Positions 19,762 through 29,170 of a DNA stretch of 64,000 nucleotides are shown piece after piece. Within the stretch, counting starts at the first letter, position 1, and the number at the start of each line of letters is the position of its first letter. The DNA is from Thermoplasmatales archaeon (GTDB lineage Archaea > Thermoplasmatota > Thermoplasmata > Thermoplasmatales > Thermoplasmataceae): the NCBI GenBank assembly GCA_026127925.1, contig JAJSLM010000001.1:62001-126000 (forward strand), read 5' to 3'. The notes under the pieces were generated by a model. It made no database searches. It was not told the origin of the DNA and was given only the letters and a program-made list of their open reading frames with translations. A program made the position numbers and the translations under genes.

Positions 19762-20688
19762 ATGACAGTTGAAGGACAGGAAACAACAAAGAGATGCACG
19801 GAATGCGGTTCCGAGCATCTCGTGAGAGATTATGAGAGAGGAGAGCTAATCTGTAACGACTGTGGCATGGTCCTAGAGGATTCGTTTATTGATCAGGGAC
19901 CTGAATGGCGTGCCTTTGACTCCGAGCAGGATGACAGGAGGGCCAGAACGGGGTCTCCAATGACTTTCCTGAGTCACGACAAAGGTTTGGCAACGGAAAT
20001 ATCCTGGTCAAATAAAGACTATTATGGAAAGAGAATACCGCACAAGAACAGAGCACAGATATACCGTGTAAGAAAGTGGCACCAGAGGATTAGGGTAAGC
20101 AATGCAGCTGAAAGGAATCTCTCTCTTGCTTTGCAAATGTTGAATGATAATGGTGCAAAACTTGGTACTCCTAAAGACATTAAAGAGACTGCTGCGCTTA
20201 TTTATAGGAAAGCAGTTGAGAAGAATCTTATTCGTGGCAGAAGTATTGAGAGCATAGTATGCGCGTCCATATATGCTGCTTGCAGAATGGTAAACCTTCC
20301 CAGGACGCTTGATGAAATTTCAAAGGCTTCTGAGGTCAACAAGAAGAAGATTGGCAAAGCTTATAGACATCTTGCCAAGGAGCTGAGCTTAAACCTAAAA
20401 CCGACAACTCCATATTCTTATGTTGCGCAGTTCTGCAGCAAACTCGACCTAGATAAACAGGCAATTATTGTGAGTGAAGACATCGTTAGAAAGTCTATCG
20501 AGATGGGTATTTCTTCCGGAAAGGGTCCGACAGGGGTTGCTGCAGCTTCCATATACATTGCTTCTGTTATGGTAGGGAAACCGAGAACGCAAAAAGAGAT
20601 TGCTAGAGTTTCTGGAGTAACTGAGGTAACAATAAGAAACCGTTACAAGGAAATAAGCAAATCTCTTGGAATCCAAGGAATCGAATAG
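19762..20688 (+). CDS. Transcription initiation factor TFB (copy 2)
   Basis: A 308-residue TFB paralogue. The zinc ribbon is Cys12, Cys15, Cys31 and Cys34, followed by the same [11 protein letters not shown] motif and two cyclin repeats ending [17 protein letters not shown]. By eye it is very similar to copy 1 throughout, with the greatest differences in the N-terminal tail, the stretch after the linker and parts of the second cyclin fold. Paralogous TFBs in archaea direct different promoter sets or stress programmes. It is followed 15 nt later by guaAA on the same strand. Confidence 0.95.
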   Translation: MTVEGQETTKRCTECGSEHLVRDYERGELICNDCGMVLEDSFIDQGPEWRAFDSEQDDRRARTGSPMTFLSHDKGLATEISWSNKDYYGKRIPHKNRAQIYRVRKWHQRIRVSNAAERNLSLALQMLNDNGAKLGTPKDIKETAALIYRKAVEKNLIRGRSIESIVCASIYAACRMVNLPRTLDEISKASEVNKKKIGKAYRHLAKELSLNLKPTTPYSYVAQFCSKLDLDKQAIIVSEDIVRKSIEMGISSGKGPTGVAAASIYIASVMVGKPRTQKEIARVSGVTEVTIRNRYKEISKSLGIQGIE

Positions 20689-20703
20689 CCTGGGCACAAA
20701 AAG

Positions 20704-21270
20704 ATGAGAATCAACGTTGTCGACAACGGAGGTCAGTGGACGCATAGGGAGTATAGAGTCCTAAGGGACCTTGGGATAGAGTGTGAGATAATCCCAAATG
20801 ATTCTCCATCTTCAAAAGCAGATAATCTTGATGGCTTGGTGCTTTCTGGCGGCGCTCCAAGTATACAGGACGAACTCAATAAGTTAGGAAATATTGGTGA
20901 AATCATTGACGATCACACGTACCCAATTTTAGGAATATGTGTCGGGGCACAGTTTATAGCTCTGCATTACGGGGGAAAAGTAGGTCCTGCAAGAAATCCG
21001 GAATTTGGAAAAGCAGAGGTTGTAATAGCAGAAACCGCTAGGATTCTAAAGGGACTGCCCGAAAAGATCACAGCATGGGAAAACCACAACGACGAAGTAA
21101 AAGATCTTCCGAAGGAATTCGAAACCCTCGCTTCGTCGAGTACATGCAGGATAGAGGCTTTTGAGCATATTAAGAAGCCAATATTCGGGATACAATTCCA
21201 TCCGGAAGTAGAGAATACTCAGTATGGAAAGGAGATATTCCAAAATTTTATTGAGCTGTGCAGAAAATAA
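20704..21270 (+). CDS. guaAA: GMP synthase, glutamine amidotransferase subunit
   Basis: A 188-residue class I glutaminase. The triad is Cys79 in GICVGAQ and His166/Glu168 in FHPEVENT. In archaea GMP synthase is split: this subunit hydrolyses glutamine and passes ammonia to a separate ATP-pyrophosphatase subunit (GuaAB), which is not in this window. The N-terminal INVVDNGGQWTHREYR is typical of the archaeal form. It begins 15 nt after the second tfb and is probably co-transcribed. Confidence 0.93.
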   Translation: MRINVVDNGGQWTHREYRVLRDLGIECEIIPNDSPSSKADNLDGLVLSGGAPSIQDELNKLGNIGEIIDDHTYPILGICVGAQFIALHYGGKVGPARNPEFGKAEVVIAETARILKGLPEKITAWENHNDEVKDLPKEFETLASSSTCRIEAFEHIKKPIFGIQFHPEVENTQYGKEIFQNFIELCRK

Positions 21271-21356
21271 AGAAAGCTATCATTTCTGTTATAAGGTTTG
21301 GCAAATTTACATTGCGGAGACGATCTTTGGTTTACGCTTTATATTTCACAAATTTA

Positions 21357-21399
21357 CAGATTTTTTGAGCAAGAAAGCTCTGGTCTTTAGAGAAGAGAT
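21357..21399 (+). repeat. Orphan hairpin repeat, copy B (TnpB right-end-like)
   Basis: TTTTTTGAGCAAGAAAGCTC followed by TGGTCTTTAGAGAAGAG matches copy A at 5186-5228 over about 40 nt with few differences, in the same orientation. It carries the same GAGC/GCTC pairing and CTTTAG-loop hairpin. It lies immediately before a decayed TnpB-like segment. Confidence 0.5.
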
Positions 21400-21490
21400 G
21401 AATTACGAAACTTTTATGTATCGCAAAAACATTGAAATTCAAGTACAAAACTTCTTCGGTGAAAATCCTGACAAAGTCGTGCATGAAATC

Positions 21491-21765
21491 TACATGCATC
21501 GATTGGTCCGAAAGGACTCCGACATGAGGTTGAGAAGGTCTCCGTTCCGGTGTCTGAGTTGAGGAATGGGTTGAAGACACATCCCGATTGCATGCAGACA
21601 GGGATGTATGCAAGTGAAGCATTGATGCCCATAGAGATGCAACTTTCGGGATTGGAAGGACATCAAAGCCCGGTAATGGGTTTTCTCAAAACCGCCCAGA
21701 GCGTGAGGAACGAAGTCGAAAACGGAGTAAAAGTGAGAACCTCCGATGCTTTAGGGAGGAGGTTA
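21491..21765 (+). pseudogene. Relic of IS200/IS605-type TnpB 3' end with right-end hairpin
   Basis: One frame stays open through IGPKGLRHEVEKVSVPVSEL, RNGLKTHPDCMQTGMYASEA and LSGLEGHQSPVMG, which reads like the variable C-terminal tail of archaeal TnpB proteins. Then come GTGAGGAACGAAGTCG-type sequence and a strong hairpin, CCTCC (21740-21744) pairing with GGAGG (21755-21759) around GATGCTTTAG. In intact elements the TnpB 3' end and right end form the omega guide RNA scaffold. No nuclease domain is present, so only the tail and right end survive. Confidence 0.5.
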
Positions 21766-21767
21766 TG

Positions 21768-22523
21768 TCAGTCTCCGTCATTTGAGTGTTTTTTAAAAAA
21801 TTCAAGTATTAATTTTGAAGCAAGATCCGGTTTCTCCCTATGAATTGCGTGACCTGAATCCAGAATGCTGTACTCTGAGTTAGGGAAGGAATCCCTCAGG
21901 TCATCAAGCATCCTTTTCCCGAATAATCGATCATATTTTCCCATCAGCAGTAGAACAAAATTGTTTGAAACTCTATCTATAGTTGTAAACTCAATTATCT
22001 CGGAAAGCAGGGGTGCTAGTCTTTCTGGTAAGAAAGGATTTTCATTTTCATACTCTTCGATCTCTCTTTCATGCATCTCAAAAAATTCGGGGGAAAATAC
22101 ATCTTTAGCTGTTTGACCAGGCACCGTTGCCCACTTCATGATCATGTTCGCTACCTCATTGTCGAATCCAGAGGTGGGCGACATTAATGCAGCATTTTTT
22201 AGTGCATCTCCAAAGTCGAATAAGGTCTCTTCTAGTATAATTGCTCCGAGGCTCACACCAACTCCAGAAAACTTACGAAAACTGTTCTCCCGCATGATTG
22301 CAACCATTTCGTAAGATAATTCTCTGAGAGAAAGTGAGAAATTGTCGCTTTTCCCATGACAGGGAAGATCTACAAGAATCCTTGTATAATCATCGTCAAG
22401 ATCGTATGCGATACGCTTCATCGAATCTAAAGATCCACCAAGTCCATGAAGTAAGATAATTCCCGGCCCATTACCGTTGAGTTCGTACCAGATCTTATGG
22501 CCATTTTTAGTTGTATGGAACAT
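21768..22523 (-). CDS. Alpha/beta hydrolase
   Basis: A 251-residue alpha/beta hydrolase. It has the oxyanion motif LLHGLGGS (about 25-32), the nucleophile Ser91 in GVSLG and a catalytic His in DSGHAIHREKP near the C-terminus. It is of the small cytoplasmic esterase/lactonase/BioH-like size. The substrate cannot be assigned. Its 3' end runs up to the right-end hairpin of the TnpB relic, so that insertion ended just beyond its stop codon. Confidence 0.85.
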   Translation of the reverse strand: MFHTTKNGHKIWYELNGNGPGIILLHGLGGSLDSMKRIAYDLDDDYTRILVDLPCHGKSDNFSLSLRELSYEMVAIMRENSFRKFSGVGVSLGAIILEETLFDFGDALKNAALMSPTSGFDNEVANMIMKWATVPGQTAKDVFSPEFFEMHEREIEEYENENPFLPERLAPLLSEIIEFTTIDRVSNNFVLLLMGKYDRLFGKRMLDDLRDSFPNSEYSILDSGHAIHREKPDLASKLILEFFKKHSNDGD

Positions 22524-22688
22524 CGGTAGTGAATTCTAACATAGTATTAATCTAAAGTGGCCTGGTCATTCGTGGAAGTCATTTTTCAAGTTCTAGACAC
22601 TCTTCTCGCCTGAAGCCTTCAACAGACCGTCTTCAGAATTCTTCATAGTTATTCGCTTAAAGAGTAATGGTGTGGCAATGTGCTGATC

Positions 22689-23459
22689 CTAAGCTCCAAT
22701 TCTTACTCTTCTGTACATGATCATTGCAAGGATGAAGAACAGTGCCATGATTCCGGTCATTTCAAGTGTTGTCGTCATAGTTGCTGAGTTTATGCCGGAC
22801 ACCATAGAATCCCTGACTATGTTGCAGACTAGGCTGACAGGGTTCACCGATGAAATAGCTCTTAGCCAGGTTGGTGTTGATGATGTTATTGGATAGAACG
22901 CTGTGCTGGCAAAATCAAGGAAGAAGAACAGAACTATGGTTATTGTATTGTAAGCTTGCATGGATTTTGCTACAACTGCTATTATAAGAAATAGAGAAGT
23001 GAAAAATACAGTCCCTATTATTAGCGCGATTATTATGTAAGGAATTGAAAGGGTAGATAGTATGAATGTTGCATTTGCTGAAAAGGCAAATCCAAGCATT
23101 ATTAGACTCCCCCCAAGGGAGAACACGATTGATACAAAGACAACCCCAAGAAGGTAATCAGATCTTCTGAACGGACCAACCATCAACTGTTCAAACATGC
23201 CCCATCTTCTGTCCGCCCACAGGAGGCTTCCACCGATGTTCCCAGCCGTGAGAGTCTGCATCCCTATAATTCCGGGTGCTAGAAACGAGACGTATGATAT
23301 TTTTACCGTTCCATACTCAAAATCCGGGACAATGCCCTGAAACATGAGGCCAAGTACAAAGAAATATAACACAGGAAGACCAAGAAGAAAGGCTAGAGTT
23401 CCTGGATCTACGTTTACCCTGATATTTCGTATCGTAAGTTTAATCGATGAAGGAATCAT
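22689..23459 (-). CDS. ABC-2 type transporter permease
   Basis: A 256-residue membrane protein with about six hydrophobic helices and the ABC-2 layout: a long extracytoplasmic-free N-terminal half and a last helix after DSMVSG. It starts directly next to the ATPase gene (shared base at 23459), so the two form one exporter. Related pairs (DrrAB, NodIJ) export drugs or polysaccharides. The cargo here is unknown. Confidence 0.85.
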   Translation of the reverse strand: MIPSSIKLTIRNIRVNVDPGTLAFLLGLPVLYFFVLGLMFQGIVPDFEYGTVKISYVSFLAPGIIGMQTLTAGNIGGSLLWADRRWGMFEQLMVGPFRRSDYLLGVVFVSIVFSLGGSLIMLGFAFSANATFILSTLSIPYIIIALIIGTVFFTSLFLIIAVVAKSMQAYNTITIVLFFFLDFASTAFYPITSSTPTWLRAISSVNPVSLVCNIVRDSMVSGINSATMTTTLEMTGIMALFFILAMIMYRRVRIGA

Positions 23460-24412
23460 TATCGGGCCACCACCTGGAGAAATACGTCATCTAAAGTCGG
23501 GTTATTTGTAGAAATGGTTTCAATGCTAACGCCAATCGATCCAAACAAACTGAGGATTAAGGGCAAAGTTTTACCCATGTTCTTTATTATAAACTCAGAC
23601 TCCTTCTCGCTTATTGAATATGCCTGAATATCAGAAATTTTGGAGAATTCTCTCTTTAATCTCTCTATTAAATCTGAACCCACTTCCAAACTGAACTTCA
23701 TTTCGACCTTCCTCAGATCGCCATAAGAGTTCTTCAAAGAAACCGAAGTACCTTCTGCAGAGATTATACCGTTATTCATAATCCCGATTCTATCGCATAG
23801 GTAATCAGCTTCCTCAAGTATCTGTGTTGTAAAAAGAACAGTAAGGCCCTCCTTGGCCTTATTTCTGACAAAGTTAAGGACGTCCCTTCTCATTATTGGA
23901 TCCATACCGACAGTAGGTTCGTCAAGGAACAGCACTTCCATATCATGCATGAATTCTCTAGCAACCTGAACCCTCTTTTTCTCGCCACCTGAAAGCTCAA
24001 ACATTCTCTTTTTCCGTAAGTGTCCGATTTTGAAGAGGTCCATGAGGTATTCCATTCTGTTCGAAGCTTCTTCCTTAGGTATTTCCCACAGAAGCTGGTA
24101 AATCTTGAAGTTACCTTCAACTGTAGTGAAATCGAAAGCTTCACCCTGTTGTACGACTCCAATGAGTTTTCTTATTTTAGTTGCTTTATGAACTACATCC
24201 ATCCCGCACACCTCCGCATTTCCTGAGGTAGGAGGAATCAATGTTGTCAGAATCCTTATTGTGGTAGTTTTTCCCGCGCCATTTCTCCCAAGAAGGCCAT
24301 AGATCTCTCCCTTGGAAACAGAAAACGTAAGTCCATCTACTGCGTTTGTTTTGTTGTTATAAGATTTAACAAGATTATTTACAGCAATTTTGAATTCACT
24401 GCTATTGCTCAC
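23459..24412 (-). CDS. ABC-2 type transporter ATP-binding protein
   Basis: A 317-residue DrrA-like ATPase. Walker A is GRNGAGKTT (42-50), the signature is LSGGEKKR, and Walker B is LFLDEPTVGMDP; a C-terminal DUF4162-like domain (about 220-317) is typical of drug-export ATPases. It is the first gene of a two-gene operon with the permease. It is not linked to the peptide-type ATPases at the left end of the window. Confidence 0.93.
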   Translation of the reverse strand: MSNSSEFKIAVNNLVKSYNNKTNAVDGLTFSVSKGEIYGLLGRNGAGKTTTIRILTTLIPPTSGNAEVCGMDVVHKATKIRKLIGVVQQGEAFDFTTVEGNFKIYQLLWEIPKEEASNRMEYLMDLFKIGHLRKKRMFELSGGEKKRVQVAREFMHDMEVLFLDEPTVGMDPIMRRDVLNFVRNKAKEGLTVLFTTQILEEADYLCDRIGIMNNGIISAEGTSVSLKNSYGDLRKVEMKFSLEVGSDLIERLKREFSKISDIQAYSISEKESEFIIKNMGKTLPLILSLFGSIGVSIETISTNNPTLDDVFLQVVAR

Positions 24413-24622
24413 ACAACCTTATTCTGAACAATATTAAATAACCTCTTCTTGGAATATTCCTTAAAGATGCTTTCTATGGGTAACAGAGCCGGAAATAAAG
24501 AATAGCACCAAGAATATCCTTAACATGATTTAAAAGGTATCCAAGTCGACGAGTGTTGAGAGTCTAGTTATAATCTACGATAAGCTTAACAAACACGCAC
24601 ATAAGAAATTTTGATCACGCAA

Positions 24623-24901
24623 TCACTTTTTTATGTGCTTATATGCGTATACAAACGTGGCTACATACACGGAAACGAATGCAACAATGAAAAACACAGA
24701 AAGAGGATGCGTGTAAACAGACATATAAAACTTTATTCCTGTATGTATTCCTCCACTTCCGCTCGCATTATGATTTGTTAGATTCTGTATTTGGTAATTT
24801 TTTTCAACAGCGAATATGCTCGTAAACTGGTAGATCAAAAACAAAAGCAAAAGTACTGTGTCCGAGAGGAAAAGAATAAAAAATTTTCTTAATGGTTTCA
24901 T
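24623..24901 (-). CDS. Small two-TM membrane protein, unknown
   Basis: A 92-residue protein with one hydrophobic helix at about 8-30, a polar, glycosylation-sequon-bearing loop (NLTNHNASGSGG) and a second helix at about 64-86, ending in a basic tail. The order suggests both termini inside and the loop outside. I recognise no family. It stands alone between the ABC exporter and an MFS gene, with more than 200 bp on either side. Confidence 0.55.
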   Translation of the reverse strand: MKPLRKFFILFLSDTVLLLLFLIYQFTSIFAVEKNYQIQNLTNHNASGSGGIHTGIKFYMSVYTHPLSVFFIVAFVSVYVATFVYAYKHIKK

Positions 24902-25267
24902 TTCATCGTACTCCTAAAATTAATAGTACGAAAATGCATAATTACTTTATCCTTGCAAACCCCTTAGTTTCTGTCAAGGCGGTATTTTTCTTACTTTGAG
25001 AACTAGTTGGATGTACTAACTAATGTTTTCTTGATTCTCAAATCGATCCTTCTTATGCAAGATATCTAATAAATAGTACGGGCCAAGACATTACAAGGTT
25101 AAGGAGAAATATTGTCAGTCTAAGGAGTTCGATGACAGATCTGTAGACCAAGAAGAGAAAATAAGATTCTAGTGTTCCAGATCAATCTATTAATGGTTCG
25201 CATCTGGAAACTGATTTACAGATTCACTAACGAAAAAATGCTTATGTCTCGAGTGTATAGGCTTGGG

Positions 25268-26569
25268 ATGGAGAATCAACCTTTATCAACCGTGTACTGG
25301 AGGAATGTTGTAGCTGCATGGTCTGGATGGGTAATGGATGGATACGTTACCAGCGCATATGCTCTTGTAACAGTCACTGTTGTAACGAGGCTTCTTATGC
25401 CACCTGATTTCGGCCTAGTCGGCGCGTTGTTCGGCCTGGCTTTGATATCTGTACCACGTATCTTTGGTTCGTTAATATTTGGCAATTTTCTGGGGGACCG
25501 GCTTGGCAGGAGGACAATGCTCACTGTTACCGTGGTGGGATTTTCACTTTCGAGCTTTCTTATCGGTTTCCTACCGACGTACAAAAGTTACGGAAACCTG
25601 GCAACTGCTCTCCTTTTCACCCTTTTGATTCTTGTGGGTCTTTTCGCCGGTGCCGAATATGGCGGTGGAACGGCCCTTGCAACTGAGAGCGTTCCTGCAG
25701 AAAAGAGGGGCTTCATCGGCTCTTTCGTGCAGAGCGGCTTTGGCATAGGGTATTTTATAGTTACATTGGTATACATAATACTAACACTCGAATATCCTGG
25801 AAATGCGTTCGAAACTATCGGATGGAGAATACTTTTCTTCACAACACTTATCCCAGGAATAATTGCACTTATCTCTAGGCTTGGTGCAAAAGAATCCCCT
25901 GTGTTTAAAAACATGAAGGAAACAAAATCCATACAGAAAGAACCTGTAATATCAATGTTCAAGAACGCTCCAAAATATGTTGTGCTTGGAATAATAATTT
26001 GCGCTGGATTACTGTTGGTAAATTCAGGAACTATAAGTTTCTATCCAACTGTTATGGAGAGCAATGCCATTTCAATCACAACTGTAGGGTATATCCTTCT
26101 TGTAGCAAACGGAGTTTCGCTTATGGGGGTATGGATAGGTGGATTCTTATCTAACTACATACCGGGCCGGAGACTTGCACTTTTGATCTACTCTTCTATA
26201 TTCCTTGTTTCAATATACCCCCTTACAATCCTTGGCACGTCTTTTCATTCTATTTCTGACCTATACATAAGCTATAGCATACAGTCATTTCTCATGGCCG
26301 CAATATTTTCCACGCTTCCTAGTTTCCTTGCAGAGAGCATAAGCAAGAAATTCAGAACAACTGGCATCGGATTCATTTACAATTTTGGAGGTGCGATAGG
26401 TGGATTCGCTCCGCTTTTCATCGAATTGATTATTCCGCATTACGGAACATTCAACAGTTGGATCCTAGTCCTCTTCGTCGCCACCGTGGCGCTGTTGATA
26501 GCTATTATGCTGTCTAAAGAAACCTGGTCAAAATCAAAAAGTGGTCATAAAGATAGCATAACAGAGTAG
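25268..26569 (+). CDS. MFS transporter (sugar/metabolite:H+ type)
   Basis: A major facilitator of 433 residues from ATG 25268, or 465 if the upstream ATG at 25172 is used. About 12 helices are visible, with the motif GDRLGRRTML after TM2 and ESVPAEKRG in the TM4-5 region, both typical of the metabolite:H+ symporter/sugar porter branch (ProP/KgtP/PcaK-like). I prefer 25268 because MENQPLSTVYWRNVVAAWSG is the family-like beginning. The substrate is unknown; carboxylic or aromatic acids are possible. Confidence 0.85.
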   Translation: MENQPLSTVYWRNVVAAWSGWVMDGYVTSAYALVTVTVVTRLLMPPDFGLVGALFGLALISVPRIFGSLIFGNFLGDRLGRRTMLTVTVVGFSLSSFLIGFLPTYKSYGNLATALLFTLLILVGLFAGAEYGGGTALATESVPAEKRGFIGSFVQSGFGIGYFIVTLVYIILTLEYPGNAFETIGWRILFFTTLIPGIIALISRLGAKESPVFKNMKETKSIQKEPVISMFKNAPKYVVLGIIICAGLLLVNSGTISFYPTVMESNAISITTVGYILLVANGVSLMGVWIGGFLSNYIPGRRLALLIYSSIFLVSIYPLTILGTSFHSISDLYISYSIQSFLMAAIFSTLPSFLAESISKKFRTTGIGFIYNFGGAIGGFAPLFIELIIPHYGTFNSWILVLFVATVALLIAIMLSKETWSKSKSGHKDSITE

Positions 26570-26653
26570 GTCGGGCAACACAATCAGCTTAGGGATGGGT
26601 AACTTTTACTATTGTCGGAGGCATTACCATGTCAAAGGGTAATGGTGGTTTAA

Positions 26654-27568
26654 TTGGTTGAAAACGTGATCATAATAGGTTCAGGTCCAGCAGGACTCAC
26701 ATCCGCTATATACACGTCGAGGGAGGAATTTTCTCCTTTAGTAATAAGCGGCACGAACGCTGGAGGTCAACTGCTTCTGACATCGTCTGTTGAGAATTAT
26801 CCGGCGTTTCCAGACGGAATACTTGGCCCGGACCTCATAACGCTCATGAGAAAGCATGCTGAGAAATTCGGTGCTCGTTTTGCTGAAGGTGATGTCATTT
26901 CGGTGGATTTCAAAGGCAATCCGCTCAAGATTAAGACGACCTATGGGAACTATGAATCCAAGACTGTTATAGTCGCAACAGGGGCTTCTGCAAAATGGCT
27001 TGGAATCCCATCTGAAAGTTCTTTCATAGGCAAGGGCGTTAGCAGCTGTGCAACTTGTGATGCTCCTTTTTTCAAGAATAAGTCTGTGGTAGTTGTTGGA
27101 GGTGGAGACACAGCTATGGAAGATTCACTGTTTCTCACAAAGTTTGTGAAGTCTGTAACTATTGTGCACAGGAGAAACGAATTCCGGGCATCGAAAATTA
27201 TGCAGGAAAGAGTACTCTCAAACCAAAAAGTTAGTGTTATTTATAATGCCGTTGTGGAAGAAGTGGAAGGCGATATGAAAGTCAGGAGCGTTGTCATTCG
27301 AGACGTAGAGACCAACAAGACAAGCGAGCTTCAGACGGACGGTGTGTTCGTTGCAATAGGGCATACTCCGAACACCAATTTTCTAACAGGACAGCTTGAA
27401 CTTGACAGTAAAGGTTTCATAGTTACAACGGAAGAAGTGAAAACAGCTATTCCTGGGGTTTTTGTTGCAGGTGATGCTGCTGATAAAAAGTACAGGCAGG
27501 CTATTACAGCAGCTGGAAGTGGTGCTAAGGCGGCTCTTGAGGTAAGGGAATATCTTCAGAATCATTGA
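26654..27568 (+). CDS. trxB: Thioredoxin reductase
   Basis: A 304-residue flavoprotein. It has the FAD motif GSGPAGL (10-16), the redox pair Cys132/Cys135 in SCATCDAPF, the second nucleotide motif VVVGGGDTAMED and the closing GVFVAGDA. It passes electrons from NAD(P)H to thioredoxin. In Thermoplasma the enzyme is known to prefer a reductant other than NADPH; whether that holds here cannot be seen. The start is TTG 26654, as in-frame ATG is absent at the conserved N-terminus. Confidence 0.93.
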   Translation: MVENVIIIGSGPAGLTSAIYTSREEFSPLVISGTNAGGQLLLTSSVENYPAFPDGILGPDLITLMRKHAEKFGARFAEGDVISVDFKGNPLKIKTTYGNYESKTVIVATGASAKWLGIPSESSFIGKGVSSCATCDAPFFKNKSVVVVGGGDTAMEDSLFLTKFVKSVTIVHRRNEFRASKIMQERVLSNQKVSVIYNAVVEEVEGDMKVRSVVIRDVETNKTSELQTDGVFVAIGHTPNTNFLTGQLELDSKGFIVTTEEVKTAIPGVFVAGDAADKKYRQAITAAGSGAKAALEVREYLQNH

Positions 27569-27666
27569 TTGTTTATACTTTTTCAAAAGAATTTGTTTTG
27601 GACTCCTTTTCTGTAAAATTTCAAAGCGAAATTGCAAAAACAATTTTTCAATCTAAAAATAAAATG

Positions 27667-27738
27667 TGCGGATGCCGGGATTTGAACCCGGGTTAAGGGC
27701 TTGGGAAGCCCCTGTGATAACCACTACACTACACCCGC
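27667..27738 (-). tRNA. tRNA-Gly(CCC)
   Basis: A 72-nt tRNA. The acceptor stem is GCGGGTG with CATCCGC (one G-U pair), the anticodon loop TTCCCAA gives CCC, and the T arm is CCGGG-TTCAAAT-CCCGG. No intron or encoded CCA is present; the discriminator is A. Confidence 0.95.
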
Positions 27739-27773
27739 TCATGAAAGGTAGATAAAAAAGGAGGTTAAAAAGT

Positions 27774-29024
27774 CTAGTACCAACCTCTTGATTTAGCTGC
27801 GTCTGCCACTCTCTTAACAGCCACGATGTATGCAGCAGTCCTGGTGTATACGCCGTATTTCTTTGCTGTGTCGAGAACAGCTTTGGTAGCTTCTGTCATC
27901 CTGCTGTCCAGTTTCTTGTGTACGTCTTCTTCGGTCCAGTAATCGCCTGTGTTATTCTGTACCCATTCAAAGTATGACACAGTGACACCGCCAGCGTTCG
28001 ACAGGAAATCTGGTAACACCAGAATTTTATTTTTCTCGAATATTTCGTCGGCCTGCGGAGTGCTAGGCCCATTTGCAAGCTCCAGGATTATCTTGGCCTT
28101 AACTTTGCCAGCGTTTTCTGCGGTAAGTTGTTCCTCTATTGCAGCTGGCACAAGAACGTCCACCTTTAGCTCGAGCAGTTCCTCGTTAGTGATGTTCTTA
28201 GATCCCGGGAAGTTCACGACCGAACCAGTCTTCTGCTTGTGTTCCAGAAGCTTATCATAATCGACTCCGTTCTCCACATAAATTGCCCCTTTTGTGTCGG
28301 AGACCGCCACAACCTTGGATCTGAACAGTTCTTTCGCAAGTTTCACTGCAAATTCGCCCGCGTTCCCGAATCCCTGGACGGCAATCGTTGCTTTCGAAAG
28401 ATCAAGACCTATTGATTTTGCTGCTTCTCTTAGTACGTACAAACCTCCACGTGCTGTAGCATCTCCTCTTCCAAGAGATCCCCAGTTTTCAAGCGGCTTA
28501 CCCGTAATAACGCCGGGAGCAGAATGTCTTACGATTTTTTCGTACTCATCCATCATCCAAGCCATGATCTGTGGTGTCGTGTAAACATCTGGTGCGGGTA
28601 CGTCTATCTCTGGACCGATAAAGTCTGCTATTGCTCTTATATAGCCTCTGCTTAACCTTTCCAACTCACCCTTGCTCATTTTCTTGGTATCGCATATTAC
28701 GCCGCCCTTTGAACCACCAAGTGGCAGATTCAGCATTGCTGTTTTCCATGTCATCCACGCAGAGAGTGCCTTAACTGTTGAGAGGGTCTCTTGCGGATGG
28801 AATCTTATTCCACCTTTTGCTGGTCCCCTTGCAGTGCTGTATCTAACACGGAACCCGGTGAAAACTTTTGTTTCGCCGTTGTCCATCTTCACAGGTATGC
28901 TCACCTGAAGAATTGCTTGGGGTTGACTGAGTAACTCTAGCGCTTGCTTATCCAATTTCATCACGACTGCAGCTTTTTTTAATTGCTGCAGGGCTATGTC
29001 AAATGGATCTAAACTTTCTGGCAT
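27774..29024 (-). CDS. gdhA: Glutamate dehydrogenase
   Basis: A 416-residue Glu/Leu/Phe/Val dehydrogenase. The substrate site includes [11 protein letters not shown] and the catalytic-lysine region [10 protein letters not shown], with the Rossmann fold at [11 protein letters not shown]. The length matches hexameric archaeal glutamate dehydrogenases, which interconvert glutamate and 2-oxoglutarate plus ammonia with NAD(P). It is a single gene, separated by 36 bp from tRNA-Gly and by 147 bp from a divergent dehydrogenase gene. Confidence 0.95.
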   Translation of the reverse strand: MPESLDPFDIALQQLKKAAVVMKLDKQALELLSQPQAILQVSIPVKMDNGETKVFTGFRVRYSTARGPAKGGIRFHPQETLSTVKALSAWMTWKTAMLNLPLGGSKGGVICDTKKMSKGELERLSRGYIRAIADFIGPEIDVPAPDVYTTPQIMAWMMDEYEKIVRHSAPGVITGKPLENWGSLGRGDATARGGLYVLREAAKSIGLDLSKATIAVQGFGNAGEFAVKLAKELFRSKVVAVSDTKGAIYVENGVDYDKLLEHKQKTGSVVNFPGSKNITNEELLELKVDVLVPAAIEEQLTAENAGKVKAKIILELANGPSTPQADEIFEKNKILVLPDFLSNAGGVTVSYFEWVQNNTGDYWTEEDVHKKLDSRMTEATKAVLDTAKKYGVYTRTAAYIVAVKRVADAAKSRGWY

Positions 29025-29170
29025 ATTTTCACCTAATACCTTTTATCAAAGGCAACATGATATTTCATGGCTATAGTTTAATATTTCACGACATTTAATA
29101 GCATGACTACATGTATCATCAGACATTCCAATAATGCAATATTTTTATTTCTGGCTTTAATTGACCGATC

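Noticed and set aside
22558-22688. A CRISPR array or other regularly spaced repeats
   Set aside because: No regularly spaced direct repeats were seen here or anywhere in the window, and no cas genes are present.
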